Below are positions 1-7,240 of a stretch of DNA of 10,687 nucleotides, one piece after another. Positions within the stretch are counted from its first letter, which is position 1. Each line of letters opens with the position of its first letter. Below the pieces are notes generated by a model. It saw nothing but the letters and a program-made list of their open reading frames with translations, was not told the DNA's origin and made no database searches. The position numbers and the translations under genes are program-made. Source of the stretch: Rhizobacter sp. (lineage in GTDB: Bacteria > Pseudomonadota > Gammaproteobacteria > Burkholderiales > Burkholderiaceae_C); assembly GCA_014380155.1 (NCBI GenBank), contig JACMKJ010000490.1:1-10687 (forward strand), given 5' to 3'.

Positions 1-2386
1 CACCGGAGCCACCGCCGCCGTGGGCGGCGCGGGCGCGCTGCTGGCCAGCGGCGAGGCCTACGCGCTGCCGGTTCCGGTGAGTTTCACGCCCGTGCGCGTG
101 CCGTTCCCGCTGTCCATCTTCACGACGAACAACAACTGGCTGCCCACCGGCCTCAATGGCGTGGGCATGACCATCGCCTCGGTGGAAACCGGCGGCCCGC
201 CCGTCGAGCTGCCGAGCTACACCGTGATCGACGACGTGGTCGTGGCGCCCGAGTTCGAGCGCTACGTCATCAGCGCCTGGGGCGACCGGCCGTTTGCCGA
301 TGCCAACCAGTACGTCGGCTTCAACGCCGACTACACCGGCTACATCCCGCTGTCGGGCACCAACGAAGGCCTGCTCTGGACCAACCACGAGTACGTGTCG
401 TACCCGTTCTCCGAGATCTGCCCCGAGTCGGCCATCAACACGCCGCCCGGCAACAACGTGTTCCAGCGTGTGATCGGCTTCGCACTGCCCACCACCAAGA
501 CCACCGAGTACATGGGCGAGTGCCTGTACAACGTGGGCGGCTCGATCCTGCGCATTCGCCGTGTCACGCGCGGTGGGCGCTTCGGTGTGGTCAACGGCCA
601 CGCCGACAACCGCCGCCTGCATGGCCTGTCGGGCCTGGCGGTCAACAGCACCCGTACCGACGCCTACTACACCACCGGCCGAACCACCACACAGTACGCC
701 ACGGTCACCGCATGGGGTGCACTCCCGCACCAGGCGGGCGACAACAACTACCTCGAAGGCACCGGCCCGGCCGCCACGCAAGTGTTCCCCTTGAGCAGCG
801 ACACGCTGGGCAACAAGATCATCGGCACCTTGGGCAACTGCTCGGGTGGCACCACCGCCTGGGGCACGATCCTGTCGTGCGAAGAAAACTTCCAGGCCGA
901 CGCCAGCCTGTTCTACCTGGGCGTGACCGAAGCCGTGCGCCCAGACGGCACGCAGACCGGCTACGTTTCCAGCGGTACCCAAACTGAAACCGGCAGCCGC
1001 ACTGCGGGCGCCGAATTCGGCCTGGTCGGTGAGAAGTACGGCTGGGTGGTCGAGGTCGACGTGAAGAACCCCGCGGTGCGCGCCAAGAAACACACCGCGC
1101 TGGGCCGCTTCCGCCATGAAAACGTGGCCTTGCGTGCCGATGCCGGCCAGCGCCTGGCGGCCTACATGGGCGACGACCGCCGTGGCGGCCACGTGTGGAA
1201 ATTTGTCAGCGACGGCGTGGTGAGCAACGTCACCAGCCCTGCCAACAGCAGCCTGTTCGAGAGCGGCACCTTGTACGTGGCGCAGTTCAACGCCAACGGC
1301 ACCGGCAACTGGATCCCGCTGCTGATGAGCACGCCGACCAACCCGAACTCGCCCACTGCCATTTCGTCGGTTCAGTTTGCCAACGAAGGTGTGCGTGACC
1401 GCAACGGCCTGGTCAACCTGCCGCGCCGCAACGGCGTGGCCGGCCAGACGGTGGATGGCGGCTTCTTTGCCTGCAGCACGCTCAACGAAGCCACCGCGCT
1501 CGGCGGCTACCAGGGCCGCACGCTGGCCGACTTCTACACCAGCCAAGGCGCCATCCTGTGCGACGCCTTCGCAGCGGCCAACCTGGTCGGCGGCACACCA
1601 GCCGCTCGCCCCGAAGACGTGGAAGTGCACCCCAAGACCAAGGAGGTCTTCATCGCCTTCACCGACGGCGCTGCGGGCAGCGACGGTTATGCCGACTCGC
1701 GCATCTTCACGGTCAGCAAATACAACACCGGTATCGCCACCGAGCAACAAAGCGGGGGCCTGTACAAGATCGTGGAGTCGGGCAACGACGGCGCCGCCAC
1801 CACCTTCACCTGGACGCGCTTCCTGCAAGGTGGTGAAGCCGGTGCCGCCAACGGCGCGGGTTTCGCCAACCTCGACAACCTGGCTTTCGACGCCAAGGCC
1901 AACGTGTGGGGCGTGATGGACATGTCCACCAACCTGCACAACGGCATCGGCCTCGGTCTGGCTGCTGCACCGACCACCATCAACCACGCACTGGCGGGCT
2001 CGAGCGCGTCGTCGAACCTGGTGGGTGTCTACGGCAACAACTGGTTGTTCTGCATCCCGACCGAAGGCCCGGACGCTGGCAAGCAGCTGCCGTTTGCCAT
2101 CGGCCCGACCCGTGCCGAGATGACCGGCCCAACCTTCGTGGGCGACCACCTGATCCTGGCCATCCAGCACCCGGGCGAAAACGCGCCGATCGATGCACAA
2201 AACACCGGCCCGCGCACGCGCTCGATCGAGATGCTGTCGCTCAACGGCACGAGCCTGTTCACGCAGACCCGCACCGTGCCTTTTGGCAGCCAGTGGCCGA
2301 GCAACACCATCGCGGGCAACACCTCGGGCATCCCCAAGCCGGCCGTGATCGGCATTCGCCGCAAGAACGGCGGCTCGTTCATTTGA
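1..2386 (+). CDS. PhoX-family (DUF839) alkaline phosphatase, 5'-truncated
   Basis: Predicted secreted phosphatase that releases phosphate from organic phosphoesters outside the cytoplasm. Characterised PhoX enzymes use iron and calcium and are exported by the Tat pathway. The frame is open to the left edge, so the true start and any twin-arginine motif lie outside. The first visible residues (GATAAVGGAGALLAS, then EAYA) look like the hydrophobic part and AxA cleavage site of a signal peptide. Counting from the GTG at position 20, family-like motifs appear in order: TNHEYV (about 121), TAWGTILSCEENF with the probable metal-bridging Cys at 287, YMGDDRRGGHVWKF, RPEDVEVHPKTKEVFIAFTD, NLAFDAKANVWGVMD, and FVGDHLILAIQHPGENAP near the C-terminus. 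At over 788 residues it is longer than many PhoX proteins. It has no C-terminal sorting tag, unlike its neighbours. A gap of 44 bases separates it from the next gene on the same strand. Family assignment is strong; substrate is inferred. Confidence 0.88.
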   Translation, partial: TGATAAVGGAGALLASGEAYALPVPVSFTPVRVPFPLSIFTTNNNWLPTGLNGVGMTIASVETGGPPVELPSYTVIDDVVVAPEFERYVISAWGDRPFADANQYVGFNADYTGYIPLSGTNEGLLWTNHEYVSYPFSEICPESAINTPPGNNVFQRVIGFALPTTKTTEYMGECLYNVGGSILRIRRVTRGGRFGVVNGHADNRRLHGLSGLAVNSTRTDAYYTTGRTTTQYATVTAWGALPHQAGDNNYLEGTGPAATQVFPLSSDTLGNKIIGTLGNCSGGTTAWGTILSCEENFQADASLFYLGVTEAVRPDGTQTGYVSSGTQTETGSRTAGAEFGLVGEKYGWVVEVDVKNPAVRAKKHTALGRFRHENVALRADAGQRLAAYMGDDRRGGHVWKFVSDGVVSNVTSPANSSLFESGTLYVAQFNANGTGNWIPLLMSTPTNPNSPTAISSVQFANEGVRDRNGLVNLPRRNGVAGQTVDGGFFACSTLNEATALGGYQGRTLADFYTSQGAILCDAFAAANLVGGTPAARPEDVEVHPKTKEVFIAFTDGAAGSDGYADSRIFTVSKYNTGIATEQQSGGLYKIVESGNDGAATTFTWTRFLQGGEAGAANGAGFANLDNLAFDAKANVWGVMDMSTNLHNGIGLGLAAAPTTINHALAGSSASSNLVGVYGNNWLFCIPTEGPDAGKQLPFAIGPTRAEMTGPTFVGDHLILAIQHPGENAPIDAQNTGPRTRSIEMLSLNGTSLFTQTRTVPFGSQWPSNTIAGNTSGIPKPAVIGIRRKNGGSFI

Positions 2387-2430
2387 GCCCGCGGCCACGA
2401 CCCATCACAAAACAGTCAGGAGAAACTCAA

Positions 2431-2982
2431 ATGAAAAATCGGATTGCAGCGGCGGCTCTGCTGCTGGCCATGACGGGTGCGGCGCAAGCCGCCATGGTCA
2501 CCCTCACCAACGAGTACCGCGTCGACTTCGCGAGCAACACCGTCGACTACGCGACCGGCCTGCCCACCGGTTCGTCGTTCCTGGTGAGCGCGACCTTCGA
2601 CGACGTGAACCTGGTCGACAACCAGCTGAGCATCGCCCCCGGTTCGCCGACCGACAGCTTCACGCTGAACTTCGGCAACTACAGCTTCAACGCGGCAAGC
2701 GACAACTTCGGCGGCCCGCTGATCCAGACCAGCAGCACGCCCTCGGGGCTCGTGTTCTCGGGGCTGTTGTTCGAGACCCTGTTCAACATCGCCACCGGCC
2801 CGGGCACGGGTGAGTACCTGCTGAGCTTCTCGGGCAACAGCTTCCAGCTCACGCCGTCGGGCAACACCGCCGACTTCGTGAGCAGCGGCAGCGTGCAAGT
2901 GGTGCCGTTGCCCGCCGTGCTGCCCCTGCTGCTGGCTGGCCTCGGCTTCTTCGGTGTGATCGGCCGGCGCAACAAGCGCTGA
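2431..2982 (+). CDS. Small secreted protein with VPLP-type (PEP-CTERM-like) sorting tag
   Basis: A 183-residue exported protein of unknown function. ATG 2431 is supported by AGGAGA at 2418-2423, seven bases upstream. Residues 1-20 are a classical signal peptide (MKN, hydrophobic run, AQA cleavage site). Residues 21-155 are rich in Ser, Thr, Asn, Gly and Phe, contain no cysteine, and look like a beta-sandwich surface protein. The C-terminus (158-183) has the tripartite sorting signal: VPLPAVLP, a hydrophobic helix LLLAGLGFFGVIG, and a basic RRNKR end. In exosortase systems such tails are cut and the protein is transferred to the cell surface or matrix. The tag differs from the IPTL type expected for the exosortase H encoded in this window. 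It sits between the phosphatase and nuclease genes, probably co-transcribed. I cannot assign a specific function. Confidence 0.88.
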   Translation: MKNRIAAAALLLAMTGAAQAAMVTLTNEYRVDFASNTVDYATGLPTGSSFLVSATFDDVNLVDNQLSIAPGSPTDSFTLNFGNYSFNAASDNFGGPLIQTSSTPSGLVFSGLLFETLFNIATGPGTGEYLLSFSGNSFQLTPSGNTADFVSSGSVQVVPLPAVLPLLLAGLGFFGVIGRRNKR

Positions 2983-2990
2983 GCCACCCC

Positions 2991-3018
2991 CGTCATTCCC
3001 GCCTTCGCGGGAATGACG
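2991..3018. repeat. dRS3/REP-like palindrome
   Basis: A perfect inverted repeat: a 12-base arm (CGTCATTCCCGC, 2991-3002), a CTTC loop (3003-3006), and the complementary arm (3007-3018). Its core, 2995-3014, fits the dRS3 consensus ATTCCC-N8-GGGAAT known from Neisseria; related palindromes are dispersed in many proteobacterial genomes. It starts 8 bases after the stop of the VPLP gene and ends 28 bases before the nuclease start. No T-run follows either arm, so it is not a canonical terminator, though the hairpin could stabilise or attenuate mRNA between the two genes. Confidence 0.85.
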
Positions 3019-3046
3019 ACGCGTTGAATTGAACTCGGGAACCCGC

Positions 3047-6000
3047 ATGACGAATCGGTGGCAAACAGGGTGTGCGGCGCTGCTGGCGGCGCTGAGTTGC
3101 ATGGTGAGTGGCCCTGCTGCCGCCTCAACCTCAGGTGTCGTGATCAGCCAGGTCTACGGCGGCGGCGGCAATGCCACCGCGCCGTACCTGAACGATTTCG
3201 TCGAGCTTTACAACGCTGGCGCGGCGCCGGTGTCGATTGCCGGCTGGTCGGTGCAATACACCTCGGCCGCCGGCACCAGCTGGGGCAGCCAGAAGGTCAA
3301 CCTCAGCGGGTCGATCTCGCCGGGCCAGTATCTGCTGGTCCAGCTGGGCAGCGGCGGTGGCACGGGCGTGGCCCTGCCCACGGCTGACTTCAGCGGCACG
3401 TTCAACATGAGCGCCACCGCAGGCAAGGTGGCCCTGGTGAGCAGCACCACGTCGTTGACGGCGGTCACCTGTCCGACTGACGCCACCCTCGTCGATCTCG
3501 TGGGGTTTGGCGGCACGGCCAATTGCTCCGAGACCGCCGCCACACCCGCGCCATCGAACACCAACGCGGTGCTGCGCGCAGCCGGCGGTTGCACCGATGC
3601 CAACAACAACAGCACCGATTTCGCCACCGGCGCGCCGACCCCGCGTAACGCGGCCTCCCCGCCGGGCAGCTGCGGCGTCGTGGCGCAGCCCGTCGTGCCC
3701 TTGTGCCCCTCTACGCTGAACGTGGCCACCGGTGCGGCGCTCGATTTTGGCTTGTCGGCCAGTGACGCCGACAGCATCGTGAACACTGCCACCTTCCAAA
3801 GTGGCAACGCCCCCGGCATGAGCCTCACCGCGTTCAACGCGGCCAGTGGCAACGGCGCGAGCGCCAGCGTGCGCCTGAGTTTGGCCAACACGCTCGCCGC
3901 CGGCAGCTACCCGGTGGTCGTGAACTTCAGCAACAACGCCAGCCAGAGCGCCACCTGCACCATCAACCTCAGCGTGGCCGCGGTGTCGCCCACCTTCACG
4001 CCGATCTACAGCATTCAAGGCAGCGGCACGACCAGCGGCCTGCTGGGCACACGTACCACGCGCGGCGTGGTGACGCAGGTCAACAACAACGGCTACTACA
4101 TCCAGGACGCTTTGGGCGACGGCAACGCCGCCACCTCCGACGGCATCTTCGTGTTCACCGGCGCAGCGCCCTTCGTGTCGCCCGGCCAGGTGGTGCAGAT
4201 CACCGGCACGGTGACCGAGTTCAACACCGGCGCTGCGACCAACGCACTCACCGTCGCCAACCCGGTGACCGAGTTCGCCAACCTCACGAACACGGTGTAC
4301 ACCGGCAGCGGCAGCATCACGCCGACGGTCATCACGTTCCCGATTGCCGCGCAAGGCGACTTGGAGCGCTATGAAGGCATGCTGGTGCAGATCAACACGC
4401 CGCTCACGGCCTCGCAAAACTTCTTCCAGGGGCGTTATGGCCAGGTCACTCTGTCGGCCAACGGGCGCTTGATCAAGCCGACCAACCTCTACCGGCCCGG
4501 CACGGCGCTGGCCCTCAGCCAGCAAGACCTGAACGCGCGCAGCAGCCTGATGCTCGACGACGGCAGCAGCCTGCAAAACCCCAACCCCACCCCCTACATC
4601 GGCGCCGACAACACGCTGCGCGCAGGCGACACGCTGCCGAGCGGCCTCACCGGCGTGATCGACTACGGCCTCGCGACCAACATCAACACCGGTCTGGCGA
4701 TGTACCGCATCCACCCGGCCACGCCGCCGGCGTTCATCCGCAGCAACGCACGCACGGCCACGCCGCCCGCAGTGGGCGGCAACGTGAAGGTGGCGAGCTT
4801 CAACGTGCTCAACTTCTTCACCACCTTCACCAACGGCAACACCGCCGGCGGCCTCACCGGCCAGGTCTGCACCCAGGGCAGCGACACGCCCAGCGCCTCG
4901 CTGTGCCGTGGTGCCGGCAACCTCGCCGAGTTCTTGCGCCAGCGCGCCAAGATCGTGCAGGCCATGGCCGCCATCAACGCCGACGTGTTCGGCCTGATGG
5001 AGATCCAGAACAACGGCACCGTGGCGGCGCAAAACCTGGCTGACGCACTCAACGCCGTGGTGGGCGCCAACACCTATGCGGTGGTGCCCACCCCGCCCAC
5101 GACCGGCACCGACGCGATCCGTGTGGCCATGCTCTACAAGCCCGGCACGCTCAACCTCTCGGGTGCGTCGATGAGCGATGCCAGCGCGGTTCACAACCGG
5201 CCGCCGTATGCCCAAACCTTCGCGGCGGCGAGCAACGGCCAGAAGTTCAGCGTGGTGGTGAACCACTTCAAGTCGAAAGGCAGCTGCCCGAGCGGAGGTG
5301 TCGACGACGACCAGGGCGACGGCCAGGGCTGCTGGAACGAGCTGCGCAAGCAGCAGTCGACCGCCTTGCTGGCGTTCATCGGCACGGTGCAGTCGGCCGC
5401 CGCCGACAATGACGTGATCGTGATCGGCGACCTCAACGCCTATGGTGTCGAAGACCCGATCGATGTGCTGACCACCGCCGGCCTGGTGAACCAGATTTCG
5501 CTGGCCGACCCGTCGAGCTACTCGTATGTGTTCGACGGCGAAGCCGGCTACCTCGACCACGCGCTGGCCACACCCAGCCTGTCGTCGCAAGTGGCGGGCA
5601 CGGTGCACTGGCACATCAATGCCGACGAGCCGTCGATCATCGATTACAACGAAGAGTTCAAGCAGCCGGCGTGCCCCACCTGCGGGCCTGACTACTACAG
5701 TGCCAGCCCCTACCGTGCGTCTGACCATGACCCGGTGATCATCGGCCTGAACCTGGCGGGCGCTGCCGCGCAAACCATCAGCTTTGCCACGCCGGCCAAC
5801 CGCGCGCTGAACTCGGGCAACTTCGTCGTCACGGCCACCGCCACCTCGGGCCTGGCGGTGAGCTTCAGCTCGGGCACGTTGGCGGTGTGCACGGTCACCA
5901 CCGGCGGCACGGTCTCGCTGGTTGCCACCGGCACCTGCACGCTGCACGCCAACCAGGCCGGCAACGCGAGCTTCGCGGCGGCGCCCACCGTCAGCCGCAG

Positions 6001-6385
6001 CTTCAGCGTGACGGCCGCCGTGCCGGCGCAGAGCATCAGCTTCGCACCGCTGCCCAACCGTCCGCTCGATGGTGGCAGCTTCACGCTCGCGGCCACCGCC
6101 AGCTCGGGCCTGGCCGTGAGCTACAGCAGCCTCACGCTGGCGGTGTGCACGGTCGCGGGCAACAGCGTCACCCTGCTGGCCATCGGCGTGTGCACGGTGG
6201 CGGCAGACCAGAGCGGCGTGCCGGGCTACCAGCCCGCGCCGCAGGTCACGCAGTCGTTCACCGTCACGGCGGCGGGCGGCGGCGATGCCGATGTGCCCAC
6301 CTTGCCCGAGTGGGCGACGATTCTGATGGCCATGTTCCTGCTGAGCGTGGGCATCGCACGCAAGAACAAGAACAAGGGCCGCTGA
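3047..6385 (+). CDS. ExeM/NucH-family extracellular endonuclease with IPTL-CTERM tag
   Basis: A predicted surface-attached nuclease of 1112 residues that would degrade extracellular DNA. The chosen ATG has a weak GGGA Shine-Dalgarno six bases upstream and opens a signal peptide (residues 1-26, ending PAAAS). Domains in order: lamin-tail domain (about 30-210, GVVISQVYGG, DFVELYN, GWSVQY); an Ig-like stretch (about 225-315); an OB-fold-like region (about 335-480, RGVVTQVNNNGYYIQD); an endonuclease/exonuclease/phosphatase domain (about 578-905); two 86-residue Ig-like repeats (909-1080); and a sorting tail ADVPTLPEW plus hydrophobic helix plus RKNKNKGR (1081-1112). Expected catalytic residues are visible: N586 (FNVLN), E652 (MEIQ), H740 (NHFKSKG), D795 and N797 (GDLNAYG), D837/H838 (YLDHA), D893 and H894 (SDHDP). 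The tail is the IPTL class that exosortase H recognises. Nuclease family and tag are well supported; the DNA-scavenging role is inferred. Confidence 0.93.
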   Translation: MTNRWQTGCAALLAALSCMVSGPAAASTSGVVISQVYGGGGNATAPYLNDFVELYNAGAAPVSIAGWSVQYTSAAGTSWGSQKVNLSGSISPGQYLLVQLGSGGGTGVALPTADFSGTFNMSATAGKVALVSSTTSLTAVTCPTDATLVDLVGFGGTANCSETAATPAPSNTNAVLRAAGGCTDANNNSTDFATGAPTPRNAASPPGSCGVVAQPVVPLCPSTLNVATGAALDFGLSASDADSIVNTATFQSGNAPGMSLTAFNAASGNGASASVRLSLANTLAAGSYPVVVNFSNNASQSATCTINLSVAAVSPTFTPIYSIQGSGTTSGLLGTRTTRGVVTQVNNNGYYIQDALGDGNAATSDGIFVFTGAAPFVSPGQVVQITGTVTEFNTGAATNALTVANPVTEFANLTNTVYTGSGSITPTVITFPIAAQGDLERYEGMLVQINTPLTASQNFFQGRYGQVTLSANGRLIKPTNLYRPGTALALSQQDLNARSSLMLDDGSSLQNPNPTPYIGADNTLRAGDTLPSGLTGVIDYGLATNINTGLAMYRIHPATPPAFIRSNARTATPPAVGGNVKVASFNVLNFFTTFTNGNTAGGLTGQVCTQGSDTPSASLCRGAGNLAEFLRQRAKIVQAMAAINADVFGLMEIQNNGTVAAQNLADALNAVVGANTYAVVPTPPTTGTDAIRVAMLYKPGTLNLSGASMSDASAVHNRPPYAQTFAAASNGQKFSVVVNHFKSKGSCPSGGVDDDQGDGQGCWNELRKQQSTALLAFIGTVQSAAADNDVIVIGDLNAYGVEDPIDVLTTAGLVNQISLADPSSYSYVFDGEAGYLDHALATPSLSSQVAGTVHWHINADEPSIIDYNEEFKQPACPTCGPDYYSASPYRASDHDPVIIGLNLAGAAAQTISFATPANRALNSGNFVVTATATSGLAVSFSSGTLAVCTVTTGGTVSLVATGTCTLHANQAGNASFAAAPTVSRSFSVTAAVPAQSISFAPLPNRPLDGGSFTLAATASSGLAVSYSSLTLAVCTVAGNSVTLLAIGVCTVAADQSGVPGYQPAPQVTQSFTVTAAGGGDADVPTLPEWATILMAMFLLSVGIARKNKNKGR
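5771..6274 (+). repeat. Tandem 86-residue Ig-like repeats within the nuclease
   Basis: Two head-to-tail copies, 5771-6028 and 6029-6274, encode residues 909-994 and 995-1076. Shared landmarks are Q-x-ISFA at the start, NR-LxxGxF, ATxSSGLAVSxSS or a close variant, LAVCTV, a second CT(L/V)-A-xQ segment, and SFxVTAA at the end. Each copy holds two cysteines in equivalent places (LAVCTV, and GTCT or GVCT), which could form one disulfide per domain. The repeats lie between the catalytic domain and the sorting tag, so they probably act as a stalk holding the nuclease off the surface. Confidence 0.75.
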
Positions 6386-6406
6386 GGCCACAACCGAGAG
6401 CACGCC

Positions 6407-7240
6407 ATGATGAAAAAACTCATTTCCATCCCCTTGGCCTTGAGCCTGATCGGCGCCGCGGCCGTGGCCAACGCGGCCATCGTGATCGGCTCGGCCGGCC
6501 AGGGCTACACGCAAAACTTCGACTCGCTGGCGAACACCGGCACCACGGCCACCTGGGCCAACGACACCACGCTCGTAGGCTGGAGCCTCTTCAGGCAGCC
6601 CGCGCCGGGCACGGCCATCACGGCCTACAACGTGGGCAATGGCAGCGGCAACGGCGGTTCGTTCTACAGCTTCGGCAGCACCGCCAGCGGTGACCGCGCA
6701 CTCGGCGGCCTGGGCTCGGGCGGCGCCTACTTCGGCGCACCGGCAAGCGGTGCGGTCGCCGGCTGGGTTGCGGCGGAATTCAGAAACGACAGCGGGCAAA
6801 GCCTTTCCGGCTTCAGCCTCAGCTTCAACGGCGAGCAGTGGCGCAACGGGGGCAACACCTCGGCGCAGACCCTGGCCTTCGAGTACGGCTTTGGCAGCAG
6901 CTTCGCCAGCGTGAGCGGCTGGGTCTCGCCAGGAGGGCTGTTCGACTGGAGTTCGCTGGTGAACGGCAGCACCGCCGCCGCGGTGGACGGCAACGCCGCT
7001 GGGCTGGTGGCCGGGCGCGGCGGTGTGGTCAACACCACGTGGAACGCGAGCGAGACGCTGTGGGTGCGCTGGGCCGAAGTCAACGACGTGGGCAACGACC
7101 ACGGCCTGGCCATCGACAACCTCAGCTTTGCCGCCGGTGAGGCGCTGCCGTCGGCCGTGCCGCTGCCAGCACCGTTTGCGCTCATCGCCGCTGGCCTGGG
7201 CGTGCTGGGCTGGCTCAGCCGTTACCGCCAGCCAAGCTGA
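6407..7240 (+). CDS. Secreted protein with VPLP-type (PEP-CTERM-like) sorting tag
   Basis: A 277-residue exported protein of unknown function. It opens ATGATG; either Met could be used, but GAGAG at 6396-6400 is better spaced for the first. Residues 1-23 form a signal peptide (MMKKL, hydrophobic run, ANA). The mature part is Gly/Ser/Asn-rich and lacks cysteine. It has recognisable blocks: QGYTQNFDSLANTG (about 32-45), GSFYSFGSTASGDRALGG (84-101), GEQWRNGGNT (142-151), GLFDWSSLVN (177-186), and LWVRWAEVNDVGNDHGLAID (218-237). This beta-rich pattern is familiar from PEP-CTERM surface proteins, some found next to nuclease or phosphatase genes. The tail has VPLPAPFA (251-258), a hydrophobic helix, and a weak basic end (SRYRQPS). 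It begins 21 bases after the nuclease stop, so co-transcription is likely. Its 3' end overlaps the convergent protease gene by 26 bases. Confidence 0.87.
   Translation: MMKKLISIPLALSLIGAAAVANAAIVIGSAGQGYTQNFDSLANTGTTATWANDTTLVGWSLFRQPAPGTAITAYNVGNGSGNGGSFYSFGSTASGDRALGGLGSGGAYFGAPASGAVAGWVAAEFRNDSGQSLSGFSLSFNGEQWRNGGNTSAQTLAFEYGFGSSFASVSGWVSPGGLFDWSSLVNGSTAAAVDGNAAGLVAGRGGVVNTTWNASETLWVRWAEVNDVGNDHGLAIDNLSFAAGEALPSAVPLPAPFALIAAGLGVLGWLSRYRQPS

Noticed and set aside
3029..3046. TTG start six codons upstream of the nuclease ATG
   Set aside because: TTG is a rare start, no Shine-Dalgarno precedes it well, and the ATG at 3047 gives a normal signal peptide.
2416..3102. Minus-strand open frame opposite the small VPLP gene
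   Set aside because: The product is compositionally biased with no motif, and the plus strand encodes a clear signal peptide and sorting tag.
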